Positions 33,985 through 43,116 of a stretch of 64,000 nt of DNA are shown piece by piece. Each line of letters opens with the position of its first letter. The stretch's first letter is position 1. The notes below the pieces were generated by a model. It ran no database searches. It saw nothing but the letters and a program-made list of their open reading frames with translations, and was not told the DNA's origin. Source of the DNA: Bacteroidota bacterium (lineage in GTDB: Bacteria; Bacteroidota; Bacteroidia; UKL13-3); assembly GCA_947477885.1 (NCBI GenBank), contig CANJUD010000009.1:83921-147920 (forward strand), given 5' to 3'. A program made the position numbers and the translations under genes.

Positions 33985-35265
33985 ATGAAAAATCTAGTAG
34001 AAGAATTACAATGGCGAGGCTTGCTTTTCGACAAGATGCCGGGCATCGATGAACACCTGCAAAAGGCTATGATTACTGGCTATATCGGCTTCGACCCCAC
34101 AGCTGCATCGCTCACCATTGGCAACTTTGTGCAGATCATTTTGCTTATGCATTTGCAACGCTGCGGGCATAAACCCATTGCAGTAGTTGGTGGTGCAACA
34201 GGTATGATTGGCGACCCATCAGGCAAAGCTTCCGAAAGAAATTTACTAGACCTTGAAACACTGAAATATAATGAGAAAAAAGTAAAAGAACAGCTCACCA
34301 AATTTCTCGATTTTGATTGCGGAGCCAACAGTGCCCTCGTTGTAAATAATTACGATTGGATGAAGGATTTCACCTTCCTCGATTTTTTGCGTGACGTGGG
34401 AAAACACCTCACTGTAAATTATATGATTGCCAAAGACTCGGTGAAAACCCGCATGGAATCAGGGATTTCGTTTACCGAGTTCAGCTACCAACTATTACAA
34501 GGGTACGATTTCAAACATTTATATGATACGTATAACTGCACCCTGCAAATGGGCGGCAGCGACCAATGGGGTAATATGACTGCAGGCACTGAGCTCGTGC
34601 GCAGAATGGCCGGTGGCGAAGCGTGGTGCATTACAAGTCCGCTAGTAACTAAGGCTGATGGAACCAAGTTTGGCAAAAGTGAAAGTGGCAATGTGTGGCT
34701 CGATGCGGGTATGACTTCTCCTTATAAATTTTTTCAATTTTGGTTGAATGTAAGTGACGAAGATGCAAAAAAATTCATCCGCATTTTTACTTTTTTAGAT
34801 AGAGAAACTATAGAAAGTTTAGAAGCAAAACATATAGCAGAACCACATTTGCGTGAGCTACAAAAAACGCTTGCAAAAGAACTTACTATATTGGTTCACG
34901 GCGAACAAGAATATAATACTGCGGTAGATGCTTCTAATTTGTTATTTGGAAATGGAACCACCGACCAACTCAAACAAATGGATGAAGATTTATTATTAAA
35001 TGTATTAGATGGTGTACCGATGGTTGAAGTAGAAAAAGCAAGTATGATAGGCTTAAATATAGTAGATGTATTATCAGTAAATACAAACAATATTATATTC
35101 CCCAGCAAAGGTGAAGCCCGGAAGATGATTGAAGCCAATGGTGTTTCATTGAATAAAGAAAAAGTAGACCTCAATAAAAATATAGAAGAAAGTGATTGGT
35201 TGAAAGGACGTTATATACTAGCACAAAAAGGTAAGAAGAATTATTTTTTGATTAAGGGAGTTTAG
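33985..35265 (+). CDS. tyrS: Tyrosyl-tRNA synthetase
   Basis: A 426-residue class I synthetase charging tRNA(Tyr). I chose the ATG at 33985 ([12 protein letters not shown]) because homologues begin here; 33952 would add 11 unmatched residues. Seen: [14 protein letters not shown] at the HIGH position, [13 protein letters not shown], the tyrosine-binding QLLQGYDF and GGSDQWGN, the KFGKS loop near 232 as the KMSKS equivalent, and a C-terminal S4-like domain ([11 protein letters not shown]). The usual first histidine of HIGH is Thr44 here (ACC codon). The gene is otherwise intact, so I still call it functional. Confidence 0.94.
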   Translation: MKNLVEELQWRGLLFDKMPGIDEHLQKAMITGYIGFDPTAASLTIGNFVQIILLMHLQRCGHKPIAVVGGATGMIGDPSGKASERNLLDLETLKYNEKKVKEQLTKFLDFDCGANSALVVNNYDWMKDFTFLDFLRDVGKHLTVNYMIAKDSVKTRMESGISFTEFSYQLLQGYDFKHLYDTYNCTLQMGGSDQWGNMTAGTELVRRMAGGEAWCITSPLVTKADGTKFGKSESGNVWLDAGMTSPYKFFQFWLNVSDEDAKKFIRIFTFLDRETIESLEAKHIAEPHLRELQKTLAKELTILVHGEQEYNTAVDASNLLFGNGTTDQLKQMDEDLLLNVLDGVPMVEVEKASMIGLNIVDVLSVNTNNIIFPSKGEARKMIEANGVSLNKEKVDLNKNIEESDWLKGRYILAQKGKKNYFLIKGV

Positions 35266-35333
35266 AAATATTCTTATAACATATTACACAAATTGGAAAC
35301 TATACACAGTTAGCAACTGATAGCAATAGCTGA

Positions 35334-35618
35334 GTCGCAAATTCAAATTCATTAGGCATTACCACACTCAAAAGTGGCATATATACCTTACCAAATGTTC
35401 ACGGCGTCAAGGTTTATCCTAATCCCTCCACAGGAATATATTATATAGAATCGCCCACCACAATTAGTGATATCATGATTTATGATTTAACGGGGAGGAA
35501 AATATTTAATAATAGTTCGAACAATAACAATACTATTGATTTGAGCAGCCAACCTGAGGGGATTTATTTGTTGCAGATTAATAAACTTATTTCGTTTAAA
35601 TTAAGCAAGTTGCAATAA
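35334..35618 (+). pseudogene. Orphan T9SS sorting-domain remnant, partial duplicate of the next gene
   Basis: An open frame without a plausible start encodes VKVYPNPSTGIYYIESPTT, IYDLTGRKIF and NTIDLSSQPEGIYLLQIN, ending LSKLQ and a stop. It matches the end of the following gene (YIYPNPSTGIYYIESQNT, IYDLTGRNIYY, NTIDLSGQPEGIYLLQLN) almost residue for residue, and the DNA is also near-identical. It is best explained as the surviving 3' end of a tandem duplicate whose body was deleted. Confidence 0.8.
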
Positions 35619-35687
35619 ACTGTTTTGTTACTTGGCAACCTTTCTTGCTTTTTCGTGTACTATTGCTACACGGTCAATAAGATATTT

Positions 35688-37862
35688 ATGGAAAAAATTA
35701 AAAAACTATTTTTTGTTATGGGATGGCTCATTATAAGCCAGCAAACAAAAGGTAACCATATTATGGGTTCCGATTTACAATATACCTCACGCGGTAATGA
35801 TACTTTTGATTTCACCTTGATTGTATACAAAGACTGTAAAGGAGTTTCTCTTTCGCCTGTTATTTTACATTTTCAAGGTATTGGTTGTAGCTATTCCAAA
35901 GGATATTTTATGTCGCAAGTTAGCTGTGATGATATAACACCTATTTCAAAAAAAGCGTGTACCAAATGTAATAAATCTAGTTGCAATGCCTATGGATACC
36001 CCAATGGTGCGGATTCAACTTGTACTTTCCCTTATGGAATTGAAAAAATTGTATATAAATTAACCATAGTTTTCACCAATAACTCCTGCTGCAAAATGCG
36101 GGTATCATACACACAGTGTTGTAGGAATAATATCTCTACAGGCTGTTCAGCCGATAACTTTTATACTTATGCTGAATTTGATAGATGCCTTTCGGTAAGT
36201 AATAATTCTCCCGTTTTTTCAAACGATCCTGTTGGAATGTTTTGTGTGGGCAATTGTATGTATTACAATATTAGTGGCCGAGATACCGCCGAATCTGACT
36301 CTATATCATATCACATAACAGCACCACTTGCTGATTCTGGCACAGCATGCACATATATAAACCAATATACTTACAAATATCCTTTGTACTATGATGGTTT
36401 TCCATCCATTAAAAAATTTAATCCCACTACGTGCAAGGGTTTTTATCTAGATTCTGTTACCGGAGATTTAGGTTTCAAACCTATGCAGCAACAGTCATTT
36501 GCAATGACTGCAGAGGTGAAGGAATGGCGAAAAGATAAAAATGGAATTATGCAACAAATAGGATTGGTGCGTAGGGAGATGCAATATATTATAGTTGCAA
36601 ATTGCACCAATAAACCTCCCTCGCTACCATCAGGCACACTTACTGGCTGTGCGGGTGATATTATATGTATGTATGGCATACAAAGTAGCGATCCAGATAA
36701 AAAAGACACCGTGAGATTATCATGGAACTATGGAATACCTAATGGAATTTTTACTGCAAAATATAATGGCAGTAAAAAACAAGAATTCGATTTCTGTTGG
36801 CAAACTAATGAAAATGACGCAAGCAACACACCTTACTTTTTTACTGTAAAAGCTACAGATGATGCAAGTTCAATTAGTGGAATCTTTTCAAGATCATATT
36901 CCATCATCGTTCAAAAGAAACCAAAAGTGCAAACACATATAGCAGATTCTGGTTGCGGATATTTAAAACTTGCTACCACACCAAAAAACTGGAATAAAGC
37001 CAAAGAAACATTTACCTACAAATGGACAGTTGGTGGCAGAACATATAATACACTTGATACCAATATTGCCATACAACTTGAGAAAGGTGGACAAACTACT
37101 ACACAATTAGATGTTGGTTTAAATGGTTGTTATAATACCTATTTCGACACAATATATATACCGGCATTTTTAAATGTGAATGCTGGACCAGATATTTCTC
37201 AATGTAGCAATGACACGCCTACCCTTGAAGCTATAGGTGCGGATTCATTTGAATGGACTGATATGGCCACCGGAACCATTATATATATTGGACAGAAATT
37301 TAAAAACTATTTTACAGCAAATACGAGTTTGATTGTTCGTGGCTATACAACCACGCATGGGGCCGTTTGTAAATATTTAGACACCCTAAATATCAAGGTA
37401 GGAACAACCCCAAATATTAGTTTAAGTTGGTCGAATGATACATTATATGCATCCAATACCAATGGTGCTAAATATATTTGGTATCATGATAGTGTTTTGA
37501 TAGGCACCACCAAAGTTCCTAGGTTACCCATCAATCAAATAGGATATTATAAAGTAACCATTATAGATTCAAATGGGTGCGAAAACACTTCAACTACTAT
37601 ACATGTTTTTGCTTTAAAAAGTTCAATATATAACCCTTCAAATATTGCTGGTATTTATATATATCCCAACCCCTCCACAGGAATATATTATATAGAATCA
37701 CAAAATACAATTAATGATATAACGATTTATGATTTAACGGGGAGAAATATATATTATAATACTGCAAACAATAACAATACGATCGATTTGAGTGGGCAAC
37801 CTGAGGGAATTTATTTGCTGCAGCTCAATAAAAGTGTTTGGGTAAAAATTAGTAAACAGTAA
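35688..37862 (+). CDS. Large Cys-rich surface protein with T9SS sorting domain
   Basis: About 724 residues. I chose the ATG at 35688 because MEKIKKLFFVMGWLIISQQTKG gives a signal peptide; 35625 would precede it with an unsuitable 21 residues. The mature protein opens with HIMGSDLQYTSRGNDTFDFTLIVYKDC, a module that precedes PKD/SprB-type repeats in many Bacteroidota surface proteins, and has many paired cysteines. Ig/PKD-like strands follow (RLSWNYGIPNGIFTAKY, FEWTDMATGTIIYIG). The last 70 residues are a T9SS sorting domain (IYIYPNPSTGIYYIES). A remnant copy of that domain lies immediately upstream. Confidence 0.85.
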   Translation: MEKIKKLFFVMGWLIISQQTKGNHIMGSDLQYTSRGNDTFDFTLIVYKDCKGVSLSPVILHFQGIGCSYSKGYFMSQVSCDDITPISKKACTKCNKSSCNAYGYPNGADSTCTFPYGIEKIVYKLTIVFTNNSCCKMRVSYTQCCRNNISTGCSADNFYTYAEFDRCLSVSNNSPVFSNDPVGMFCVGNCMYYNISGRDTAESDSISYHITAPLADSGTACTYINQYTYKYPLYYDGFPSIKKFNPTTCKGFYLDSVTGDLGFKPMQQQSFAMTAEVKEWRKDKNGIMQQIGLVRREMQYIIVANCTNKPPSLPSGTLTGCAGDIICMYGIQSSDPDKKDTVRLSWNYGIPNGIFTAKYNGSKKQEFDFCWQTNENDASNTPYFFTVKATDDASSISGIFSRSYSIIVQKKPKVQTHIADSGCGYLKLATTPKNWNKAKETFTYKWTVGGRTYNTLDTNIAIQLEKGGQTTTQLDVGLNGCYNTYFDTIYIPAFLNVNAGPDISQCSNDTPTLEAIGADSFEWTDMATGTIIYIGQKFKNYFTANTSLIVRGYTTTHGAVCKYLDTLNIKVGTTPNISLSWSNDTLYASNTNGAKYIWYHDSVLIGTTKVPRLPINQIGYYKVTIIDSNGCENTSTTIHVFALKSSIYNPSNIAGIYIYPNPSTGIYYIESQNTINDITIYDLTGRNIYYNTANNNNTIDLSGQPEGIYLLQLNKSVWVKISKQ

Positions 37863-37928
37863 CTTGTAAACAGTAGTCAGTTGCTGACGCCGAATGGCAC
37901 TGACTACTGATTACTGACCACTGACTAC
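37862..37928. repeat. CTGACTACTGA-type short repeats
   Basis: The gap between the T9SS gene and tatD is made of variants of one word (ACTGACTACTGA, TTACTGACCACTGACTACT) plus TTGCTGACGCCG, whose core GCTGACGCC is shared with the repeat clusters at 2941 and 43871. No gene is present. Confidence 0.6.
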
Positions 37929-37936
37929 TAACTTTG
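37929..37936 (+). promoter_or_regulatory. -7 element (TAACTTTG) abutting the tatD start
   Basis: TAACTTTG matches TAnnTTTG and ends only four bases before the tatD ATG. A transcript starting at the usual distance would have no leader or nearly none. Confidence 0.55.
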
Positions 37937-37940
37937 CCCC

Positions 37941-38708
37941 ATGATTTTTACCGATACCCACTCCCATTTATATTCCACTCAATTCAATGCCGATATTGAA
38001 GACGTAGTTGCTGCTGCAATCGAAGCCGGGATAAAAAGAGTGTTCCTCCCCAATGTGAATTTGGAAAGTATCGAGCTATTAAAATCGCTTACCGCAAAAT
38101 ACCCCGATATGATGAAACCCATGATGGGACTGCACCCCTGCGAGGTGAAAGAAAATTACAAAGAAGTATTGGATATCATATACAAAGAATATTGCACTGG
38201 AAACTATGTAGCTGTTGGTGAAATAGGAATTGATTTGTATTGGGATAAAACTACCGAGGCTATTCAGACCGATGCATTTATTACGCAATGCAAATGGGCA
38301 GCCGCAAATAACCATGCCGTTTCAATCCATTGCAGAGAAGCGATAGCACTTACCATCGAACTGTTGCAAAAAGAAAAAATAGTGGGACTAAAAGGAGTTT
38401 TTCATTGCTTTGGTGGTTCGCTGCAACAAGCAAATGAAGTGATTGAAATGGGTTTTATGTTGGGCATTGGAGGTGTGGTTACTTATAAAAATACTGATTT
38501 ACGGGATACTTTAAAACTGATAGATTTGAAACATATCGTTATAGAAACCGATGCCCCTTATTTGGCCCCTGTGCCTTACCGTGGTAAGCGTAACGACACC
38601 GTATACTTGATAGAAACTGCCAAAATATTGGCCAATATCTATGGCGTAACTTTGGCAGAAATTGCCGAGGCCACTACCACAAATTCAAGGGAAATATTTG
38701 GTTGTTAG
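37941..38708 (+). CDS. TatD-family metal-dependent hydrolase
   Basis: A 255-residue TIM-barrel hydrolase of the TatD/YcfH family; members act as 3'-5' DNA/RNA exonucleases or related phosphohydrolases with divalent metals. Metal ligands are visible: HSH in TDTHSHLYS (about 6-8), Glu in AVGEIGIDLYWD, His in SIHCREA, His in GVFHCFGGS, and Asp in IETDAPYLAP. Length and ending (ATTTNSREIFG) are normal. Its own promoter element lies immediately upstream. Confidence 0.94.
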   Translation: MIFTDTHSHLYSTQFNADIEDVVAAAIEAGIKRVFLPNVNLESIELLKSLTAKYPDMMKPMMGLHPCEVKENYKEVLDIIYKEYCTGNYVAVGEIGIDLYWDKTTEAIQTDAFITQCKWAAANNHAVSIHCREAIALTIELLQKEKIVGLKGVFHCFGGSLQQANEVIEMGFMLGIGGVVTYKNTDLRDTLKLIDLKHIVIETDAPYLAPVPYRGKRNDTVYLIETAKILANIYGVTLAEIAEATTTNSREIFGC

Positions 38709-38730
38709 TGCTAATTTCCCAAAACGGTTT

Positions 38731-38738
38731 TATTTTTG
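38731..38738 (+). promoter_or_regulatory. -7 element (TATTTTTG) for the small secreted protein gene
   Basis: TATTTTTG lies 39 bases before the ATG at 38778. Because it overlaps the longer ORF start at 38736, it supports the downstream start. Confidence 0.5.
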
Positions 38739-38777
38739 CAAACTGCGTTTTCTAATTTTTTAAAAAACACAACTACA

Positions 38778-39251
38778 ATGAAAAAAATATTCTTAGCTAT
38801 TACCATCATCTGCTCTTGCTTCTTTGCCCATGCACAATTTGATGCACCACCCAAAGAATCAGCCGATACCTTGATGGGTATTTCTGGGCAAAGCATTTAC
38901 CACAAATATATTGTCGAAATTGTAGGCAACAAGAAAGATACCATTCATGTGTTTGATTCAGCCAAAATAAAATTGCCATTGCCTAGCGATTACTACTTCG
39001 TTTGCGTTTATCGTGTCAATTTTAAAGGTGAACTCAAATATTACCGCGTAATGAAATTCAACCTCGTTTTCAGTAACGAAAGTGGATTGAATACCACTAT
39101 GAAGTCCATGAACAAATGGATGGAAGACCCATTGCTATCTACCTTTAAAGAAGGTAGACCAGGCAGTGTGGTTTCCATTGGTGAAATTACGATAGAAGAT
39201 GAAAGCAACAAGCAGCGCAATGCAGGTAGCTATCAACTTTTTTACTTTTAA
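38778..39251 (+). CDS. Small secreted protein of unknown function
   Basis: 157 residues. The signal peptide MKKIFLAITIICSCFFAHA precedes QFDAPPKESADTLMG. The rest is a single compact domain with strands YHKYIVEIVGNKKDTIHVFDSAK, DYYFVCVYRVNFKGELKYYRVMKFNLVF and VVSIGEITIEDES. I do not recognise the family. It stands alone between tatD and ileS with its own promoter element. Confidence 0.75.
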   Translation: MKKIFLAITIICSCFFAHAQFDAPPKESADTLMGISGQSIYHKYIVEIVGNKKDTIHVFDSAKIKLPLPSDYYFVCVYRVNFKGELKYYRVMKFNLVFSNESGLNTTMKSMNKWMEDPLLSTFKEGRPGSVVSIGEITIEDESNKQRNAGSYQLFYF

Positions 39252-39284
39252 ATATAGATTAATTGATGCGGAGAAAAATAACTG

Positions 39285-42200
39285 ATGGGTAAAAAATACA
39301 GTGAGTACAACAAAATAGATTTTCCTAAATTTGAACAAGAAATACTAGCATTTTGGAAAGAGCAAGGGGTTTTTCAAAAATCCGTTGACAATAGGAACAA
39401 TAACGAAAATTTTATTTTTTATGAAGGTCCTCCTTCAGCCAATGGCATGCCAGGCATACACCATGTAATGGCGCGAGCTGTAAAGGATACTTTTTGCCGT
39501 TACAAGACTTTGCAAGGCTACAAAGTCGACCGCAAAGGCGGCTGGGATACCCACGGACTTCCCGTCGAATTGCAAGTAGAAAAAGAATTAAAAATCACCA
39601 AAGAAGATATCGGCAAAAAAATATCAATTGCCGACTATAATAAAGCTTGTCGCGAAACGGTGATGCGATACAAAGAGGCTTGGAACAACCTCACCGAACG
39701 TATGGGCTACTGGGTCGATTTGGACCATCCTTACATCACTTACGAAAACAATTATATAGAAAGTCTCTGGCATTTGCTAAAGATGCTATATGATAAAGGA
39801 CTTATATATAAAGGTTATACTATACAACCCTACAGCCCAGCAGCAGGCACAGGACTAAGCAGCCATGAGTTGAACCAACCCGGTACCTATAAAGATGTAA
39901 AGGATAATACCGCTGTTGCGATGTTTAAAGTTTCATCGGAGAACCGTAAGGTTGTCCTCCCCTCAGGGGAGGATATAGGAGGGGCCGCATTCCTAGCCTG
40001 GACAACCACCCCTTGGACTTTACCTAGTAACACCGCATTAGCAGTTGGAAAGAATATATATTATAATCTAATAAAAACAGTTAGTCCACATACAGGCGAA
40101 CCTGTTTCTGTAATACTTGCCAAAGATTTAACTTCAAAATATTTTAAAGAAGAAGGACAAAATCAGCCTGTTGAAACCTTTAAAGCTGGAGATAAAATTT
40201 TACCTTGGACGATTACAACAGAAGTAAAAGGTTCTGATTTGGAAGGAATAAAATACGAAGCTCTCATCCCTTATTCAAATTTATCAAGCGATGAAGCATA
40301 CAGAGTTGTAATAGGAGATTTTGTCACCACAGAAGATGGAACAGGAATCGTACACATTGCACCTAGCTTTGGTGCCGACGACTTTAGAGTTGCCAAACAA
40401 AACAATATACAAGCATTAACTTTTGTAGATAAAAGAGGAAAGTTTACCGATGAGGTTGCAGACTTTGCTGGTGAATATGTAAAAGAACAATATCTAACTG
40501 TTGATGAAAGAAATTCGGAAATTGAACGACTCAAAAATCTCCCCGATAATTCTCCGCTAAACAAATTAATTAGTGAAATCGTAACTCGCACTAATGAATA
40601 TTTGAGTGTGGACGAACGTATTATATTAAAACTACAACTAGAAGGAAAGCTTTTCAAAAAAGAAAAATACGAACACACCTATCCGCATTGTTGGCGTACC
40701 GATAAACCGATATTATATTATCCTTTGGATTCATGGTTTATAAAAACCACAGCCAAAAAAGAGGATATGATTCGCTTGAATAAAACCATTAACTGGAAAC
40801 CTAAATCAACTGGTGAAGGAAGGTTTGGTAATTGGTTGGAGAATTTACAGGACTGGAATTTATCACGCTCCAGATACTGGGGAACGCCGCTACCAATTTG
40901 GAGAACAGAAGATGGAATAGAAGAAATTTGTATAGGAAGTATCGAAGAACTTTTTGCCGAAATTAATAAGGCAAATACTGCATTAGGTTTAAATCAAATT
41001 ACCAATAAAGAGAATTTGGATTTACATCGTCCTTATGTGGATGACATTATACTTGTCTCACAATCTGGCAAACAAATGAAACGCGAAGCCGACCTCATCG
41101 ACGTTTGGTTCGATAGCGGAGCCATGCCTTATGCCCAATTGCATTATCCTTTTGAAAACAAAGAACTGATAGATAAACGTACAACTTTCCCGGCAGATTT
41201 TATTGCCGAAGGTGTGGACCAAACTCGTGGATGGTTTTTTACTTTGCATGCTATTAGTTCAATGCTATTTGATAGTGTTGCCTATAAAAATGTAATATCA
41301 AACGGATTGGTGCTCGATAGAAAAGGTGAGAAAATGAGTAAGAGCAAAGGCAACGTGGAAGACCCATTTATTTTGATGGACAAATATGGTATCGATGCCC
41401 TGCGTTGGTACATGATGTTCAATGGTGACCCTTGGGATAATTTGAAATTTGATACGGATGGTGTGGAAGAAGTGCAACGCAAATTCTTTGGCACCTTATA
41501 TAATGTTTATGGATTTTTTGCACTGTATGCCAATATAGATAATTTCACCTATGCGGAAGCAGAAGTGCCTTTGGACAAACGCCCCGAGATAGACCAGTGG
41601 GTTTTATCATTACTCAATTCTTTGGTTGCAAATGTTCAAAAAAACATGGACGATTATGAGCCAACAAAAGCAACTCGTTTAATATATGATTTTGTAACCG
41701 AGCATCTCAGCAATTGGTATGTAAGGCTGTGCCGCAGGCGTTTCTGGAAAGGTGAATATACAGAAGATAAAATCGCAGCATATCAAACATTATATACTTG
41801 TTTGGAAACTGTGGCACTTTTAATGTCGCCCATCTCCCCATTTTATGCTGATAAATTATTTACTGATTTGAATAATACAAGTGGGCGTAATCCAAGTCAA
41901 TCCGTGCATTTGGCTAATTTCCCTGAGGTTAATCAAAGTTATATAAACAAAGGATTAGAGTTGAGAATGCAATTGGCACAAGACGTATCGAGCTTGGTAT
42001 TGAGCATCCGCAAGAAGGCAAATATCCGTGTGAGACAACCTTTGGAAAGAGTTGTTATACCTGTGTTGAATGCAGAATTGGCAAACAATTTAGAGTTGGT
42101 GAAAGATTTAATTGCCAGCGAAGTGAATGTGAAAACTATAGAAATGGCCACTGATGAAAATCTGAAATTCAATAAAAAAATCAAAGCCAATTTCAAATTA

Positions 42201-42698
42201 TTGGGTGCTAAACTGGGCGCTCAAATGAAACTTGCAGCCAATGCAATTGCAGCAATGGGACAAGCAGAAATAAACCAATTGGAGCAAAATGGTTCTTTCG
42301 ATTTGAATTTGGGTGAGAGTACTTATTCCTTGCAAATCAACGAAGTAGAGATACTTTCAGAAGATGTTCCAGGTTGGCAGGTTGCATCCAATGGTCGCTT
42401 GACTGTGGCATTAGATATCCACATCAGCGATGAATTAAAACTTGAAGGCTTAGCCAGAGAGCTTGTAAATCGCTTGCAAAATCAGCGTAAAACTCAGGGC
42501 TTCGATGTTACCGATAGGGTAATTGTCCACATACTCCCTAATGACACTTTGCAGCAAGTTGTAGAAAAGCATGGTGCGTATATTTGCAACGAAATTTTAG
42601 CAGAAAAGCTTTTATTCAACGCACAAATTTCTGAATCAGTAGAAGTTGATTTGGAAGATTTTAAAACGGCAATACGAATTGATCTTTTCAAAAATTAA
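39285..42698 (+). CDS. ileS: Isoleucyl-tRNA synthetase
   Basis: A 1137-residue class I synthetase of the long, eukaryote-like type found in Bacteroidota. Seen: the HIGH-equivalent PPSANGMPGIHHVMARAVKD, GWDTHGLPVE, the editing-domain LAWTTTPWTLPSNTALAVG, DVWFDSGAMPYAQLHYP, EGVDQTRGWFFTLH, and KMSKSKGN. A C-terminal anticodon-binding region (RLCRRRFWKGEY) follows. At about residues 220-237 the chain carries an extra segment with KVVLPSGEDIGGA encoded by a palindromic DNA repeat (39955-39985), just before the editing domain. The frame is intact throughout. It is probably followed by co-transcribed dksA-like and lspA genes. Confidence 0.96.
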   Translation: MGKKYSEYNKIDFPKFEQEILAFWKEQGVFQKSVDNRNNNENFIFYEGPPSANGMPGIHHVMARAVKDTFCRYKTLQGYKVDRKGGWDTHGLPVELQVEKELKITKEDIGKKISIADYNKACRETVMRYKEAWNNLTERMGYWVDLDHPYITYENNYIESLWHLLKMLYDKGLIYKGYTIQPYSPAAGTGLSSHELNQPGTYKDVKDNTAVAMFKVSSENRKVVLPSGEDIGGAAFLAWTTTPWTLPSNTALAVGKNIYYNLIKTVSPHTGEPVSVILAKDLTSKYFKEEGQNQPVETFKAGDKILPWTITTEVKGSDLEGIKYEALIPYSNLSSDEAYRVVIGDFVTTEDGTGIVHIAPSFGADDFRVAKQNNIQALTFVDKRGKFTDEVADFAGEYVKEQYLTVDERNSEIERLKNLPDNSPLNKLISEIVTRTNEYLSVDERIILKLQLEGKLFKKEKYEHTYPHCWRTDKPILYYPLDSWFIKTTAKKEDMIRLNKTINWKPKSTGEGRFGNWLENLQDWNLSRSRYWGTPLPIWRTEDGIEEICIGSIEELFAEINKANTALGLNQITNKENLDLHRPYVDDIILVSQSGKQMKREADLIDVWFDSGAMPYAQLHYPFENKELIDKRTTFPADFIAEGVDQTRGWFFTLHAISSMLFDSVAYKNVISNGLVLDRKGEKMSKSKGNVEDPFILMDKYGIDALRWYMMFNGDPWDNLKFDTDGVEEVQRKFFGTLYNVYGFFALYANIDNFTYAEAEVPLDKRPEIDQWVLSLLNSLVANVQKNMDDYEPTKATRLIYDFVTEHLSNWYVRLCRRRFWKGEYTEDKIAAYQTLYTCLETVALLMSPISPFYADKLFTDLNNTSGRNPSQSVHLANFPEVNQSYINKGLELRMQLAQDVSSLVLSIRKKANIRVRQPLERVVIPVLNAELANNLELVKDLIASEVNVKTIEMATDENLKFNKKIKANFKLLGAKLGAQMKLAANAIAAMGQAEINQLEQNGSFDLNLGESTYSLQINEVEILSEDVPGWQVASNGRLTVALDIHISDELKLEGLARELVNRLQNQRKTQGFDVTDRVIVHILPNDTLQQVVEKHGAYICNEILAEKLLFNAQISESVEVDLEDFKTAIRIDLFKN
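39955..39985. repeat. Palindromic TCCTCCCCT-c-AGGGGAGGA element inserted in frame in ileS
   Basis: Nine-base perfect arms with a one-base loop, followed by a third half-unit ATAGGAGGGG. It is related to the CCTCTCC/GGAGAGG intergenic family at 12832 and 44912. Homologous synthetases go almost directly from FK into the FLAWTTTPW strand, so this segment is an addition. Confidence 0.7.
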
Positions 42699-42716
42699 TA
42701 AAACTAAATAGAGATT

Positions 42717-43109
42717 ATGGCCAATCACGATAATGAAATGAGACGCTACAGCGATGCTGACTTGAATATGTTCAAGGAACTAATAAATAGCAAATTAGAA
42801 GTAGCCCGTAAAGAGCTTTCGCGTCTCTCAGAACAATTAAAAAATTCAAATGCCAATGGTACTGACGATACTGCTGGTGGTTATCGTAATATTGATGATG
42901 GCAGTGAGACTTTAGAAAAAGAGCAACTCGGAATTATGGCTATGCGTTCTAAAAAATTTGTTGAGAATTTGGAGAATGCACTTACTCGTATTTCAAATAA
43001 AACTTATGGTATTTGCAGGGTAACAGGCAACCTTATCCCTAAAGAAAGATTGATGGCTGTGCCACATGCAACACTTAGCATCGAGGCTAAAAATAATCAA
43101 TACAAATAG
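42717..43109 (+). CDS. TraR/DksA-family protein, degenerate zinc finger
   Basis: A 130-residue coiled-coil protein of the DksA/TraR group. The helix hairpin (DLNMFKELINSKLEVARKELSRLSEQLK) leads to the acidic tip (GTDDTAGGYRNIDDGSETLEKE) and a return helix. The globular end, YGICRVTGNLIPKERLMAVPHATLSIEAK, keeps only one of the four zinc cysteines, the form I associate with Bacteroidota homologues. DksA acts in the RNA polymerase secondary channel with ppGpp. A metal-free variant may do the same, which is inference. It is 18 bases after ileS and 7 before lspA. Confidence 0.88.
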   Translation: MANHDNEMRRYSDADLNMFKELINSKLEVARKELSRLSEQLKNSNANGTDDTAGGYRNIDDGSETLEKEQLGIMAMRSKKFVENLENALTRISNKTYGICRVTGNLIPKERLMAVPHATLSIEAKNNQYK

Positions 43110-43116
43110 TTCTGGG

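Noticed and set aside
42717..43109. Loss of zinc cysteines in the DksA-like protein as a novelty
   Set aside because: As far as I recall, Bacteroidota homologues of this subgroup usually carry the same single-cysteine motif, so it is not unusual.
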